A stretch of DNA of 64,000 nucleotides from an uncultured Victivallaceae bacterium (GCA_944392655.1 CALXXL010000004.1:1-64000), one strand, 5' to 3'; counted from the first letter of the stretch, positions 25,848-35,920 are shown. Program-made: numbers and translations. The notes: generated by a model not told the origin, from the sequence alone.

Positions 25848-26302
25848 TCTTTGAGTTCAGCCAGCAGCCGGGCGGCAGATTTTTTCCCGATTAGCCATTC
25901 CGGTGCGATAGCGGCGAGCGGCTCAAGCACAAACCGTCTCTGTGCGGCGCGCGGATGCGGTATTATCAGATCCGGGGAGTTGATTTCCTGTTCGTCAAAG
26001 GTGATGATATCAATATCGACGGTACGGGACTGGTTTCTGCCGTGTTCTTTGGGTCTGCCCAAAGCGACCTCGATACTCTGACAAAGCTGTAAAAGTTCCT
26101 GCGGCGAACCATTCCATGTAGCGGTTAAAGCGGCATTTTTAAATAGCGGAGTTCCCGGCGGGCAGTCGACCGGCTGGGTAACGATGATGGGGGAGAGGTG
26201 GATATTTTCCACTCCGTTCCGGGTCAGTAGACTTACAGCTTGCTGAAAAAGTTCTTCTGTACTGCCGATATTTCCGCCGAGCGCCAAAGCTATTTTACTC
26301 AT
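25844..26302 (-). CDS. folK: 2-amino-4-hydroxy-6-hydroxymethyldihydropteridine pyrophosphokinase
   Basis: The 152-residue HPPK transfers pyrophosphate from ATP to 6-hydroxymethyl-dihydropterin in folate synthesis. Family marks include LALGGNIG at the N-terminus, QPVDCPPGTPLFKNAAL, the metal-binding RTVDIDIITF, and PHPRAAQRRFVLEPL. The length is normal. GGAAAG precedes the ATG. It stands alone, not with folP or folB. Confidence 0.95.
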   Translation of the reverse strand: MSKIALALGGNIGSTEELFQQAVSLLTRNGVENIHLSPIIVTQPVDCPPGTPLFKNAALTATWNGSPQELLQLCQSIEVALGRPKEHGRNQSRTVDIDIITFDEQEINSPDLIIPHPRAAQRRFVLEPLAAIAPEWLIGKKSAARLLAELKD

Positions 26303-26389
26303 ATTTCTTTCCGGTAATTCGATTTTTTATTTTTTGCATGATATAGTATACAACGATTATTTTTTTCCACAATATAGAGACCTTTTTTT

Positions 26390-27358
26390 ATGGCGGAAAA
26401 ACTCAGAGTATATTTCATGGGGTCCGGTCAGATTGCGGTGCCGATCGTGCAGACGCTCTCCCGGCCCGGGGACAAGCTGGAACTGATAGGTGTTGGTACG
26501 CAGCCGGATCGCCCATCCGGCCGGCGCTGCCGTCTGCTGCCTACTCCAGTGGGTGCGGCTGCGGAGTCTCTCGGGTGGCGGGTGGATAAAATAGAATCCG
26601 CGTCGTCTCCTGAATTTGAAGCGTATTTACGCGGGTTGTCGCCGGATTTTCTGCTGGTGGTGTCATTCGGTCAGCTTCTGCGTGAAAATATATTATCCAT
26701 ACCGCGGTACGGATGCGTGAATGTTCACGCTTCGGTGCTGCCCAAATACCGTGGAGCTTCGCCGATAAGTTCCGCATTGGCGAATCGTGATCCCTACACC
26801 GGTGTAACGTTCATGAAGATGGTGAAAAAGCTGGATGCGGGAGATATTTACCGGATCCTCAAATATCCTTTGAGCGGTCATGAAAGGTGTGATGAATTGG
26901 AGCTTCAGCTCGGCTTGCTTGCGGCGGTGAATGTTCATGATACGCTTGAAGGCATCGCGTGTGGAATGCTTCCGGGGGTGGCGCAGGATGAGTCTCAGGT
27001 AACGCTTACGCATAAGATCAAGAAGCAGGATGGGCGGATTATCTGGAGCTGGCCGGCGGAGAAGATAGAAGCGATGACGCGGGCCTATTATCCATGGCCG
27101 GGTGCGACGATGACACTGCTTTTCGGTGATCGTGAGGAGCGTATAACGGTGCATTCCGCGCATGTGTTGCCGGGGGATTATGCTCCCGGAACGATTGTCC
27201 GTGCGGACAAGAATGGATTTTTCATCGCCTGCGGGGCGGGGGTGCTGGAGTTGTTGGAGATCACCCCGTCCGGGCGCAAAACCATGCCGGCGGTAGCCTA
27301 TTTAAACGGCTGCCGTATAGCTGATGCGCGGGTAAAGCTGGAAGAGGAAGAAAACTGA
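26390..27358 (+). CDS. fmt: Methionyl-tRNA formyltransferase
   Basis: The 322-residue enzyme formylates initiator Met-tRNA with 10-formyl-THF. The formyltransferase motif NVHASVLPKYRGASPI gives the catalytic Asn and His, and VKKLDAGDIY the catalytic Asp; a C-terminal OB-like domain follows. The stop overlaps the start of the RNase G gene by one base (TGATG), so the two are translationally coupled. No clear ribosome binding site precedes the ATG. The usual partner def is not adjacent. Confidence 0.94.
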   Translation: MAEKLRVYFMGSGQIAVPIVQTLSRPGDKLELIGVGTQPDRPSGRRCRLLPTPVGAAAESLGWRVDKIESASSPEFEAYLRGLSPDFLLVVSFGQLLRENILSIPRYGCVNVHASVLPKYRGASPISSALANRDPYTGVTFMKMVKKLDAGDIYRILKYPLSGHERCDELELQLGLLAAVNVHDTLEGIACGMLPGVAQDESQVTLTHKIKKQDGRIIWSWPAEKIEAMTRAYYPWPGATMTLLFGDREERITVHSAHVLPGDYAPGTIVRADKNGFFIACGAGVLELLEITPSGRKTMPAVAYLNGCRIADARVKLEEEEN

Positions 27359-29037
27359 TGGCGGAAAAGGAACATACACAAATCATATTGAATTGCGAGA
27401 AACTGGAGCGCCGTTTTGCATTATTGCGTAATCACCGGCTGGAGGAGTATCATATAGAGCGTGAGGACAACGCGCCGAAGCCGGGTTCAATTTATCTGGG
27501 TAAAATCATCAATCTTGAGCCGAGTCTCCAGGCTGCTTTTGTAGATATTGGAGCGGGGAAGAACGCCTTTCTGCACTATCATGATATGCTTCAGAGTGAT
27601 CAGGAGATGATTGAGATTGCGAAAGAGGTGAAGAAACAGCCGCAGGATGAGGATGAAAGCTCCGGGAAAAGCAGTCGCCGCCGGAAAAAGGGCGGACAGT
27701 CGCAAAACAAGGGCGGCAAAGCGTTTGAATTACGCAACCGTGCAGTAAAATATGGGCGTAAAATTACGATAGATGATATTCCCAAACTATATCCGGCCGG
27801 TACGGAGATAATGGTGCAGGTGGTAAAGGGGCCGATTGGAACAAAGGGTGCGCGTCTGACCACCAATTTAAGCATAGCCGGTCGTTTTCTTGTGCTGATG
27901 CCGTATTCGCATCACATTGGATTATCGACGAAGATTGAGAACAGTGCGGAGCGTCAGCGGCTGCGGAAGATACTGGCTTCGCTGGATGTGCCGGATGGAA
28001 TGGGGCTGATCTGCCGTACGGTTGGCGAAGGCCGCAAGAGCACATTTTTCAAGCATGACCTGAATATACTTCTGGACTCCTGGCAGCGTCTGGAGCAGCT
28101 GGTAAATACGCGCAAGGCGCCGTTATGTGTCTATTCCGAGCCGAATTTGATTGAGCGTACGGTGCGTGATTTTATGACGGACGACATTGATGAGATAATA
28201 GTAGACAGCGAACCGGCTTATAAGCTGATGACGGAAACGCTGTTGCGCATCGGCGGTAAAAAAGTGGCTGGCAAGATTGAATTATACCGTCAGCCGACGC
28301 CGGTATTTGACAAATTCAATGTCGATTCGCAACTGAATGATGTGATGCGCCGTGAGGTAAAACTGCCCGGCGGCGGTTATATTTGCGTGGATGAGACGGA
28401 GGCGCTGATAGCGATAGACGTCAATACCGGTAAAGGGAAGCGTCAGGGAACGGATCAGCCGGAGCTGATTTTGCAGACCAATCTGGAGGCGGCGGATGAG
28501 ATTGCGCGCCAGTTGCGTTTGCGCAATATTGGCGGACTGGTGGTGCTGGATTTTATTGATATGCGCTCAAGCCGCGACCGGGATGAGGTTTACCGTCACA
28601 TGAAGAAGCTGGCGAAGCAGGACCGGGCGAAGACCAAGGTTCTGCCGATCAGCCGGCTTGGATTAATGGAGATGACCCGGCAGCGTGAGCACGAGAGTTT
28701 GCTGGACACAGTATTTACCGGGTGCCCTTATTGCGGCGGTACCGGGCTGGTGAAATCGGCGATGAGTATGAGTGTAGAGATACAGCGTGAACTTCAGCAA
28801 CTGTTGCATCAGAAGAAATGGCGTGGTCGTGCGTTGCGGGTGGTTATGCATCCGGATGTGTTGGAGCGCTTGCGGAATGAAGATGCGTCTCTGCTGGAAG
28901 AGATGGAGCGTCAGTCGGGTAATTCGTTGAGTTTCCGTTCAGATCCGGCATTGCATTACGAAGAATTCTATTTAGTGGATCCGGAGAGCGGGGCGAAGAT
29001 AGGCGAGCACCGCCGTCAGGTTAAGAAGCAGGGCTGA
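27358..29037 (+). CDS. rng: Ribonuclease E/G family endoribonuclease
   Basis: The 559-residue protein has an N-terminal S1 RNA-binding domain (about 38-170, broken by a Lys/Ser/Arg-rich insert near 95-115: SSGKSSRRRKKGG), a 5' sensor region, the DNase I-like catalytic domain with AIDVNTGKGKRQ and VLDFIDMRSSRDRDEV (the two metal Asp), and the zinc-link CPYCGGTG. It lacks the long RNase E scaffold tail, so RNase G naming fits. It cuts single-stranded RNA in rRNA and mRNA processing. Confidence 0.93.
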   Translation: MAEKEHTQIILNCEKLERRFALLRNHRLEEYHIEREDNAPKPGSIYLGKIINLEPSLQAAFVDIGAGKNAFLHYHDMLQSDQEMIEIAKEVKKQPQDEDESSGKSSRRRKKGGQSQNKGGKAFELRNRAVKYGRKITIDDIPKLYPAGTEIMVQVVKGPIGTKGARLTTNLSIAGRFLVLMPYSHHIGLSTKIENSAERQRLRKILASLDVPDGMGLICRTVGEGRKSTFFKHDLNILLDSWQRLEQLVNTRKAPLCVYSEPNLIERTVRDFMTDDIDEIIVDSEPAYKLMTETLLRIGGKKVAGKIELYRQPTPVFDKFNVDSQLNDVMRREVKLPGGGYICVDETEALIAIDVNTGKGKRQGTDQPELILQTNLEAADEIARQLRLRNIGGLVVLDFIDMRSSRDRDEVYRHMKKLAKQDRAKTKVLPISRLGLMEMTRQREHESLLDTVFTGCPYCGGTGLVKSAMSMSVEIQRELQQLLHQKKWRGRALRVVMHPDVLERLRNEDASLLEEMERQSGNSLSFRSDPALHYEEFYLVDPESGAKIGEHRRQVKKQG

Positions 29038-29041
29038 ATAT

Positions 29042-29584
29042 ATGGAGATGTGGTTAAAGGTCGGCTTGCCTCTGGCGGCGCTGCTGTTTGGTTTTTCCGG
29101 ATTTTATGTGTACCGTCTGCGTGGAGAGGAGCGGATTGTTGCGGCAGAGCGTGCGGTGCGCAACCGGGTTGCCGGCGTCATTGTCGGAGTAATTGCACTG
29201 GCGATGTGCGTGCCGCAGGCGGCGGCCATTTCGTGGGATTGGCTGGCGGATATACTCTGGTGGCTGGTAGTGGTGCTGGCGATCTCAAGCTACATATTTC
29301 TGGATCATCTTCTGTCGCGTGCGATTGGCGGTTTACTGGTGATGTCGGCCTATTATCTGGTGAACTATGGCTTTGCAATACATTTGCCGCTGGGGGCGGC
29401 GGGTTATGCGCTGGCGCTCCTGTGGGGCGCGTTCGGGCTGTGCATTTCGGGGTGGCCGTATCTGTTGCGGGACATATTGCGCGGTTGCGGGCGTAAAGAC
29501 AGGTGGCGGATATTTTTCTCCGTTGTGCTGTGGTACAGCGGAGTTTGGTGGCTGTTGACTTTTATATTGCTTATGGTGCGTTGA
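29042..29584 (+). CDS. Polytopic membrane protein, unknown
   Basis: The 180-residue hydrophobic protein has about five or six helices (VGLPLAALLFGFSGFYVYRL, VAGVIVGVIALAM, LADILWWLVVVLAISSYIF, IGGLLVMSAYYLVNYGF, YALALLWGAFGLCISGW, FFSVVLWYSGVWWLLTFI). I do not recognise a family. It sits 4 nt after rng, and its stop overlaps the rsmG start (TGATG), so it is part of the fmt-rng-rsmG operon. No catalytic motif is apparent. Confidence 0.75.
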   Translation: MEMWLKVGLPLAALLFGFSGFYVYRLRGEERIVAAERAVRNRVAGVIVGVIALAMCVPQAAAISWDWLADILWWLVVVLAISSYIFLDHLLSRAIGGLLVMSAYYLVNYGFAIHLPLGAAGYALALLWGAFGLCISGWPYLLRDILRGCGRKDRWRIFFSVVLWYSGVWWLLTFILLMVR

Positions 29585-30231
29585 TGAGTGATGTCGGCAA
29601 GAAGTGGGCGGTTGAAAACGGCATAAAACTGCCGGAAAAATTCTGGGATGGCTGCGACCGTCTTTACGAACTTCTGATAGAGACCAATAAAGAGTACAAT
29701 CTGACCCGGATAGACTCATATGAGGGTTATTTAATCAAGCATGTAGTGGATTCCCTGGCAATACTGAAATATTTTTCTATTCTGTCCAAACCTGGCATTT
29801 CGCTTGCTGATATTGGTTGCGGGGCAGGATTTCCGTCATTAGTGCTGGCATTGGCACGACCTGAACTGCATGTTACTGCGATCGACTCATCGGGTAAAAA
29901 AGTTGCCTTTGTTGCAAAGGCGGCGGAGAAGCTGGGGTTGAATAATCTGACCGCCTTTCACGGGAGAACCGGGGAGATGGTACATAAAGAGGAGTGGAGA
30001 GCGCGTTTTCCTCTCATAACGGCGCGTGCAGTTGGCAGTTCGGTCAAGATCTATCAGGATGCGTGGCGTATGCTGACGGATAGAGGTCGTTTCATACTTT
30101 ACAAAACGCCGGGACAGGCGGCGGCTGAGCTGCCGGAATTGCAGAAGCAGAAGCCGCAGCGCCATTGGAAATTGAGCGATCCATTTTCTTTGCCGGAAGC
30201 GCAGGGTGAGCGTATTTTTCTCTATTTCTGA
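29584..30231 (+). CDS. rsmG: 16S rRNA m7G527 methyltransferase
   Basis: The start is the ATG at 29584 overlapping the preceding stop, giving 215 residues. LLIETNKEYNLTRIDSYEGYLIKHVVDSL is the RsmG N-terminal signature and LADIGCGAGFPSLVLALARP the SAM-binding loop. It methylates G527 of 16S rRNA. A longer frame from 29503 runs inside the membrane protein and is not needed. The 3' end overlaps the convergent recN by 10 bp. It is not next to parA/mnmG as in many genomes. Confidence 0.93.
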   Translation: MSDVGKKWAVENGIKLPEKFWDGCDRLYELLIETNKEYNLTRIDSYEGYLIKHVVDSLAILKYFSILSKPGISLADIGCGAGFPSLVLALARPELHVTAIDSSGKKVAFVAKAAEKLGLNNLTAFHGRTGEMVHKEEWRARFPLITARAVGSSVKIYQDAWRMLTDRGRFILYKTPGQAAAELPELQKQKPQRHWKLSDPFSLPEAQGERIFLYF

Positions 30232-31895
30232 GATATTTGGGCGGAATTAAGCAGTTCTTCGGCGTGTTTTTCAGCGGCGTTGCCGCCGCCGAGCATTCTG
30301 GTAAGTTCTTCAATCCGTCCTTCAAAATCAAGTTCTCTGATTTCTGATACAGTCATGCCATCGTCACCGTCATGTTTTTGTACGGCAAAATGGTGAGAGC
30401 CGTATGCGGCGACCTGCGGCAGGTGGGAAATGCAGAGGATCTGTCTTTTTCCTGCGAGTTCGCGCAAAGTCTTTGCTACTTCAAATGCGGTTTCGCCGCC
30501 GATATTTACGTCGATTTCGTCGAATATCAATACCGGCACTGGGTCGTTCTGAGCGAGTGCGGCTTTAATTGCCAGCATTACGCGGGATAGTTCGCCACTG
30601 GAAGCCATCTGGCGGATTGGCTGAACGGCAATTCCTTTATTGGCGGAGAAGAAGAATTCGACTTCGTCTATACCGCGTTCGCCCGGTTCTCTGGAGTTGA
30701 AATGAATTTCGAACTTTGCATCCGGCAGGCCGAGGCGATGCAGGATCCGGGTTACATTCTGGGCAAAAATCCCGGCATTTTCCTGCCGTTTGGAACTGAG
30801 TTTCTGCGCCTGGTCGAGCAGTTCTGCGGACATGGCCTTCTCCTCTTCGGCGAAAGCCTTTCTTCTGGCGTCGGCTCTATTATATATGTCGAGCTTTGCT
30901 TTAGCTTCGTCTAATTTGGAAATAACATCCTCAAGTCTTGGCCCATAGCGTCGCTTCAGGTGCTGCAATTCGGAGAGTCGCTGTTCGAGGTTATGCAGTG
31001 CCTCTTCATCAAGTTCCATATTATTGGCGAATCTTTCAACTTCGCGGCCGATATCCTGAACCGTATCGGCGGCATTTGAACATGACTCCAGAAGCGGTTC
31101 AAACTGTCCATTGGTCATCCGGTTGATATTTTCGAGCAGTCGGAACACTGCTGCGAGCATATCGGATATGGAGTTTTCGTTTTCCGAAATAATATTGTTG
31201 ATTTCGGCGCAATCGGCAATAATCTCTCTGCCGTTGGCGGCGATGGCGAATTGAGCGCTGACTTTTTCATCTTCGCCCGGTTCCGGATTTATTTTTTCGA
31301 TATCGGCGACCATGGCTTTAAGAAGTTCGGCCTCTGCTGGTGATGGCAGATGTTCCATTTCTCTGGCGTAGTCGATTTTAAGTTGCCGGAGTGCCCGGAA
31401 GGTATTGCGTACAAGTTCCGCTTCGGCGTCAAGATTTCCTGAGCGGTCGATAATATCGAGCTGTCTGGAATGGTTCATAAGGCTGTAGTGCTCATTGGCG
31501 GAGTGAACGTCAATCAGCATAGCGCCGATTTGGGCCATGGTTTGCAGATTTACAGGGGTATCGTTGATGTAGCATCTTCCGGCGGATTGAGTGATAACCC
31601 GGCGCAGTCTTATAATATTGGCATTTTCCAGTTCCACATCCAATTGCTGTATAAGCTCGCTGAGTTCCGGCTGAGCAGCGGGATTGAAAGTTATTTCTCC
31701 GGAGATCTCGCATTTTGAGCAACCCTGGCGGATGAGGGATTTATCGGCTCTCACTCCGAGGAGCAGTGCAACGGTACCGAGGAGGATGGATTTTCCTGCG
31801 CCGGTTTCTCCGGTAATAATATTGAGTCCGGGGGCGAATTCGACCTCGGCAGATTGCATCAGAGCCAGATTACTGATTTTAAGATAATTCAACAT
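30222..31895 (-). CDS. recN: DNA repair protein RecN
   Basis: This 557-residue SMC-like ATPase starts MLNYLKISNLALM, matching the family N-terminus; an in-frame GTG at 31913 would add six residues without a ribosome binding site. Walker A is GETGAGKS, followed by long coiled coils (about 150-360), the signature SSGELSRVMLAIKAAL and Walker B VLIFDEIDVNIGG. It acts in double-strand break repair with RecA. A possible gene-start overlap with no neighbour suggests its own promoter. Confidence 0.94.
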   Translation of the reverse strand: MLNYLKISNLALMQSAEVEFAPGLNIITGETGAGKSILLGTVALLLGVRADKSLIRQGCSKCEISGEITFNPAAQPELSELIQQLDVELENANIIRLRRVITQSAGRCYINDTPVNLQTMAQIGAMLIDVHSANEHYSLMNHSRQLDIIDRSGNLDAEAELVRNTFRALRQLKIDYAREMEHLPSPAEAELLKAMVADIEKINPEPGEDEKVSAQFAIAANGREIIADCAEINNIISENENSISDMLAAVFRLLENINRMTNGQFEPLLESCSNAADTVQDIGREVERFANNMELDEEALHNLEQRLSELQHLKRRYGPRLEDVISKLDEAKAKLDIYNRADARRKAFAEEEKAMSAELLDQAQKLSSKRQENAGIFAQNVTRILHRLGLPDAKFEIHFNSREPGERGIDEVEFFFSANKGIAVQPIRQMASSGELSRVMLAIKAALAQNDPVPVLIFDEIDVNIGGETAFEVAKTLRELAGKRQILCISHLPQVAAYGSHHFAVQKHDGDDGMTVSEIRELDFEGRIEELTRMLGGGNAAEKHAEELLNSAQISQK

Positions 31896-32018
31896 ATCAA
31901 TAAAATAGTCCACCGGGCGGCAGTTTTCAAATGAAAGTTGTTCTGACGGACTGGATTTTAACGGCGGATGGTATATGTTAAATATATTAAATATTTAAAT
32001 AGTGAAAGAGGTGATATT

Positions 32019-33089
32019 ATGTTTGATTCTGCTAGTATGAAATTTCTGGAAGATCTGCTGAATTCTGCGAGTCCCTCGGGCTATGAAGCGGAAGCGGCCA
32101 AAGTATTCAAAGATTACGTCAAAGGTTTTTCCGATACGGTATACCAGGATGTGCTGGGCAACACGGTCGGCACGTTGAATCCCAATGCTGACTTCCGGGT
32201 AATGCTCTCCGGTCATTATGATGAAATTGGTTTTCAGATAGTGCACATATCTGATGAGGGTCTGCTCTATTTCCGCTGCAATGGCGGGATAGACAAGCTG
32301 AATGTTCCGTCGAGTGAAGTTGACATACTCACCTCCAAAGGCCGTGTTCGCGGAGTAATCGGCAAGAAGCCGATTCACCTGCTGAAGCCGTCGGAACGTG
32401 ATCAGGCGGTAGAGATAACCGACATGTGGATAGATATCGGCGCCGAGAACAAGGAAGAGGCCGAGTCGATGGTCTCGATTGGGGATCCGGTAGCGATGCG
32501 CTCCAACTTCCGTATGCTGGGAGCTAACCGGGTAATGTCGAAAGGCATGGATGACAAGATTGGAGCATTTGTAGTAGCGGAAACACTGCGTCGTCTTTCG
32601 GAACGCAAACTTAATGTCGGGGTATTTGGTGCCGGTTCGGTGCAGGAGGAACTTGGGTTGCGTGGTTCTTATTCGTGTGCGTACAAGATCGAGCCTCAGG
32701 CGGCATTTGTTATAGATGTCGGTTTCACGACAGATCTGCCCGATATTCCGAAGAAGATGCTTGGTGATGTAAAACTTGGCGGTGGTCCTGAAATTGCCCG
32801 CACGGCAGACAACAATGAAGTTCTGGTGAATATGGTGCGTAAAGTTGCAGATGCAAATAAATTCATCTATCAGAATACGGCAGGGCATCGTGCCACTGGC
32901 GGGACGGAGGCTGCGTCGATACAGCTCAGCCGCCGTGGTGTTGCGACATGTCTGTTGAGTATTCCGAACCGCTATATGCATTCAGCGGTAGAGATTTGTG
33001 ACCTGCGAGATGTGGAATCTGCGGTAAACATCCTGGTGGAAACGATAGCTTCGCTTAAGGGAGATGAAAGCTTTATTCCCTGTATATAG
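32019..33089 (+). CDS. M42-family metallo-aminopeptidase
   Basis: The ATG at 32019 follows AGAGGTG at 5 nt, giving 356 residues; an upstream frame from 31968 lacks a site. The dizinc centre ligands appear in SGHYDEIG, KGMDDKIGA, VQEELGLRG and VIDVGF, and a late His in RYMHSAVE. An internal PDZ-like loop region (about 70-150) matches M42 enzymes such as glutamyl aminopeptidase and TET peptidases, which form dodecamers and trim peptides in the cytoplasm. It lacks a signal peptide. The specificity is not set by sequence alone. Confidence 0.92.
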   Translation: MFDSASMKFLEDLLNSASPSGYEAEAAKVFKDYVKGFSDTVYQDVLGNTVGTLNPNADFRVMLSGHYDEIGFQIVHISDEGLLYFRCNGGIDKLNVPSSEVDILTSKGRVRGVIGKKPIHLLKPSERDQAVEITDMWIDIGAENKEEAESMVSIGDPVAMRSNFRMLGANRVMSKGMDDKIGAFVVAETLRRLSERKLNVGVFGAGSVQEELGLRGSYSCAYKIEPQAAFVIDVGFTTDLPDIPKKMLGDVKLGGGPEIARTADNNEVLVNMVRKVADANKFIYQNTAGHRATGGTEAASIQLSRRGVATCLLSIPNRYMHSAVEICDLRDVESAVNILVETIASLKGDESFIPCI

Positions 33090-33201
33090 AGATAAAAAAA
33101 GCGTTTTTTCCATATTTTGCAGTTGCTAATTGTTATTTTGTATGTTATGTTACTGTGAAGTGGATAAACGTTTAAAATATATATAGAAAAGGTGGCAGGA
33201 A

Positions 33202-33738
33202 ATGGCTCAGAATCCAAAACTGGTTTTGTTGTCGGAAAAATTACGCGGTAAAAGCTTTGAGCTTGACCGGGAAATGCTTACCGTTGGCCGTCGTGAACAG
33301 TGCGACATTTGCATAAAAGATTCCACGTTGAGTTCGCATCACTGTGATTTCATCCGTCACGGGGAGACCTACAAGGTTCGTGACAATGACAGTACGAACG
33401 GTACGCGGGTGAACAATGTACAGCTTGCTCCGGGTGAAGAGGTGGAGCTGAAGAATTTTGATGTTATTCAGCTTGGTGCGGTGGAGACGCTGTTTGAGAA
33501 TGAGAATGCGGAAACGCAGACTATGGCGTCGCGTACGCAGACAGGTATTGATTTAGATCATACTGAAGCCGGTACAGCCACGGTAAATCTGGATAACGCC
33601 TCTCCGTTTGCGGTAGAAGAGCGTAAGATACAGGAGCGTAATAAGAAGCTGGTAATGATCTCCTTAATCTGCGTCGGTCTTATTCTTTTGATTCTGGCCA
33701 TAGTGATATTGAGCAGTGTATTCAGTATGGGGCAATAG
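33202..33738 (+). CDS. FHA-domain protein with C-terminal membrane helix
   Basis: The 178-residue product has a forkhead-associated domain (about 5-95: LTVGRREQCDICI, LSSHHCDF, DNDSTNGTRVN), a Thr/Asp-rich linker (100-140) and one helix at about 151-172 (VMISLICVGLILLILAIVIL). FHA domains bind phospho-Thr, and the linker itself has TQTM- and HTEAGTATV-type Thr sites, so it may be both reader and substrate of a Ser/Thr kinase such as the one at 38137-39201. The tail-anchored topology puts FHA in the cytoplasm. GGTGG precedes the ATG. Confidence 0.9.
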   Translation: MAQNPKLVLLSEKLRGKSFELDREMLTVGRREQCDICIKDSTLSSHHCDFIRHGETYKVRDNDSTNGTRVNNVQLAPGEEVELKNFDVIQLGAVETLFENENAETQTMASRTQTGIDLDHTEAGTATVNLDNASPFAVEERKIQERNKKLVMISLICVGLILLILAIVILSSVFSMGQ

Positions 33739-33807
33739 GGCTCTGTACCATTCTCCGTACAGAGGGGGGATTTAGATGTTCCTGTTCTGTGCGGAGTCAT
33801 AAAAAAA

Positions 33808-33837
33808 TTGTCGTTTTTGCGAAAATGGCTGTATAAA
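33808..33837 (+). promoter_or_regulatory. Possible ftsH promoter lying inside a terminator hairpin
   Basis: TTGTCG (33808-33813), an 18-nt spacer and TATAAA (33832-33837, in the hairpin loop) form a plausible promoter. A transcript starting near 33844 would contain only the 3' arm of the hairpin. Confidence 0.45.
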
Positions 33838-33863
33838 GTAATGAGTCATTTTCGCATTTTTTT
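33818..33863 (+). terminator. Terminator directly abutting the ftsH ribosome binding site
   Basis: TGCGAAAATGGCT (33818-33830) pairs with AGTCATTTTCGCA (33844-33856) with one G-U, 13-nt loop, then seven T. AAGGAG of ftsH starts at the next base. It ends transcripts coming from the FHA gene, or attenuates ftsH. Confidence 0.85.
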
Positions 33864-33881
33864 AAGGAGAAAACAAAAGAT

Positions 33882-35900
33882 ATGGATGACAAGAAAAAGC
33901 CGGAGCGTCCGGCATTTCCGAATATGCGTCCCGGAGGCAAGCGGCTTATGCCGCCTGCGGGATTGGTATGGACGCTGATAATTTTAAGTCTGGCGGTGCT
34001 GTTTCTGGTTGGGCGCGGCAGTGTCGGGGCGAAAGAGCTGGATCAGTCTCAGTTTGAAGAGATGCTGACCCGAGGGGACATTATTTCGGCCAAAGTTGCG
34101 TCTGAGAGTGAGAATGTGCTATCAGTAACAGGTGAATACAAGCTCTCTCCGGCGGATGCGGCATTGGTAAAGCAGCAGAATCCGAATTCGAACGGTAACG
34201 GGCAGTATAAGACAAAGGTGTTGAATTCCGACTCCCTGCAGCAGTTGCTGCGTGAAAAGGTGGGCAAGGTGGAGATAACTTTGCCTGACACCTGGGTTAC
34301 CTATATGCTCTCCTGGCTGCCGATGCTGATAATTGCAGTATTGTTATGGATCTTTTTTGCGCGTCAGTTCCGGAACAGCAACCGGAGTGCCCTGCAGTTC
34401 GGTAAGAGCCGGGCGAAGATGATTGCTCCGAATGAGATCAACGTTACGTTTGACGATGTTGCCGGTGCTGATGAAGCAAAGGAAGAGGTAAAAGAGATAG
34501 TGGATTTCCTGCGTGATCCGTTAAAGTTCAAAATGGTTGGCGGGAACATTCCCAAAGGTTGTCTGCTGACCGGACCTCCCGGAACCGGTAAAACACTGTT
34601 GGCCAAAGCGGTTGCGTGTGAAGCGGGAGTACCGTTTTTCTCGATCAGCGGTTCGGACTTTGTCGAGATGTTTGTCGGGGTTGGAGCGAGCCGGGTTCGT
34701 GACATGTTTGAGCAGGCGAAGAACAATGCGCCGTGCCTGATATTTATAGACGAAATAGATGCGGTGGGGCGTTCGCGTTTCTCCGGTCTTGGCGGTGGTC
34801 ATGATGAGCGTGAACAGACGTTGAATGCGATGCTGGTTGAGATGGATGGTCTTCAGTCGCGTTCAGATGTTATAGTTCTTGCGGCGACGAACCGTCCTGA
34901 CGTGCTGGATCCGGCGTTATTGCGGCCGGGGCGCTTTGACCGTACGGTGGTGCTGGATCTGCCGGATGTGGTGGGGCGGCGCAAGATACTGGAAGTGCAT
35001 GTAAAGAAGATCCGCACTGCGGGCGATATAGATTTGCAGACTCTGGCCAAACACACGGTTGGTTTGAGCGGAGCAGATCTGGCGAACATGTGCAATGAAG
35101 CGGCGCTTCTGGCGGCGAGTTCCGGCCGTGATGAAGTTACGCAGAACGACCTGGAAGAGGCGTCGGAAAAGGTACGCTGGGGTCGTGAGCGGCGCAGCCG
35201 TAAGATTTCGGATCGCGAACGGCGTTTGACCGCCTACCATGAAGCCGGTCATGCGATTACGGTGCTGTTCTGCAAATATGCCGATCCATTGCATAAGGTG
35301 ACGATAATTCCGCGCGGGCAGGCGTTGGGTGTAACGTTCATGCTGGGTGAAGAGGATGTTTATACGCACAGCAAGCTGGAGTTGTTTGACCGTATGACGG
35401 TGATGATGGGCGGTCGTGCGGCGGAAGAGCTGATCTTCGGCGACGTTACTACCGGAGCGTCGAATGATATTGAAGTGGCGAGTCACTGGGCGCGGATGAT
35501 GGTCTGCGTATTTGGTATGGACAATGGAATCGGTCCGATCAAGTATGGTGATTTCCGCGAACATGTGCATGTGCGCTACGATGCTCCGGCGCAGGATATA
35601 TTGAGTCCGGAAACAGCGCGTGAAATTGACCTGGCGGTGCGTGAGCTGATGCTGAAGGCGCACAATCGTGCGGTTGAAATTCTGGAAAAAGAGCACGACC
35701 GGCTGGAAAAGCTGGCGCAGGCGCTGCTGGAGCGGGAAACGCTCACCTACAAAGAGGTGGTTGCGTTGCTTGGATTGCCGGATAAAGATGCGGCACTTGA
35801 AGTTGCCCCTGGAGAGATAGCTCCGGGAGAGGCTTCCGGCAGTGATTGTGTTGAACCGGAAGCTGAAACAGGTTCAGTTCCGGCGGAATCGGCTGAATAA
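33882..35900 (+). CDS. ftsH: ATP-dependent zinc metalloprotease FtsH
   Basis: This 672-residue inner-membrane AAA+ protease degrades unneeded or damaged membrane and regulatory proteins. Two helices (about 26-44 and 141-160) flank a small periplasmic domain; the AAA module has Walker A GPPGTGKT (231-238), the pore motif FVG and Walker [12 protein letters not shown], and the M41 protease has HEAGH near 449. The acidic C-terminal tail (last 40 residues) is variable in the family. It is preceded by AAGGAG and a terminator hairpin, and followed 20 nt later by the yggU-like gene. Confidence 0.96.
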   Translation: MDDKKKPERPAFPNMRPGGKRLMPPAGLVWTLIILSLAVLFLVGRGSVGAKELDQSQFEEMLTRGDIISAKVASESENVLSVTGEYKLSPADAALVKQQNPNSNGNGQYKTKVLNSDSLQQLLREKVGKVEITLPDTWVTYMLSWLPMLIIAVLLWIFFARQFRNSNRSALQFGKSRAKMIAPNEINVTFDDVAGADEAKEEVKEIVDFLRDPLKFKMVGGNIPKGCLLTGPPGTGKTLLAKAVACEAGVPFFSISGSDFVEMFVGVGASRVRDMFEQAKNNAPCLIFIDEIDAVGRSRFSGLGGGHDEREQTLNAMLVEMDGLQSRSDVIVLAATNRPDVLDPALLRPGRFDRTVVLDLPDVVGRRKILEVHVKKIRTAGDIDLQTLAKHTVGLSGADLANMCNEAALLAASSGRDEVTQNDLEEASEKVRWGRERRSRKISDRERRLTAYHEAGHAITVLFCKYADPLHKVTIIPRGQALGVTFMLGEEDVYTHSKLELFDRMTVMMGGRAAEELIFGDVTTGASNDIEVASHWARMMVCVFGMDNGIGPIKYGDFREHVHVRYDAPAQDILSPETAREIDLAVRELMLKAHNRAVEILEKEHDRLEKLAQALLERETLTYKEVVALLGLPDKDAALEVAPGEIAPGEASGSDCVEPEAETGSVPAESAE

Positions 35901-35920
35901 CGGGTGATTCGGGCGTAAAG

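Noticed and set aside
29503-29583. Longer N-terminus for RsmG
   Set aside because: It would overlap the membrane protein gene by 80 nt; the ATG at 29584 matches the RsmG family start and the TGATG overlap.
33741-33764. Hairpin CTCTGTAC/GTACAGAG after the FHA gene as its terminator
   Set aside because: There is no T-run after it; the hairpin at 33818-33863 is the better terminator.
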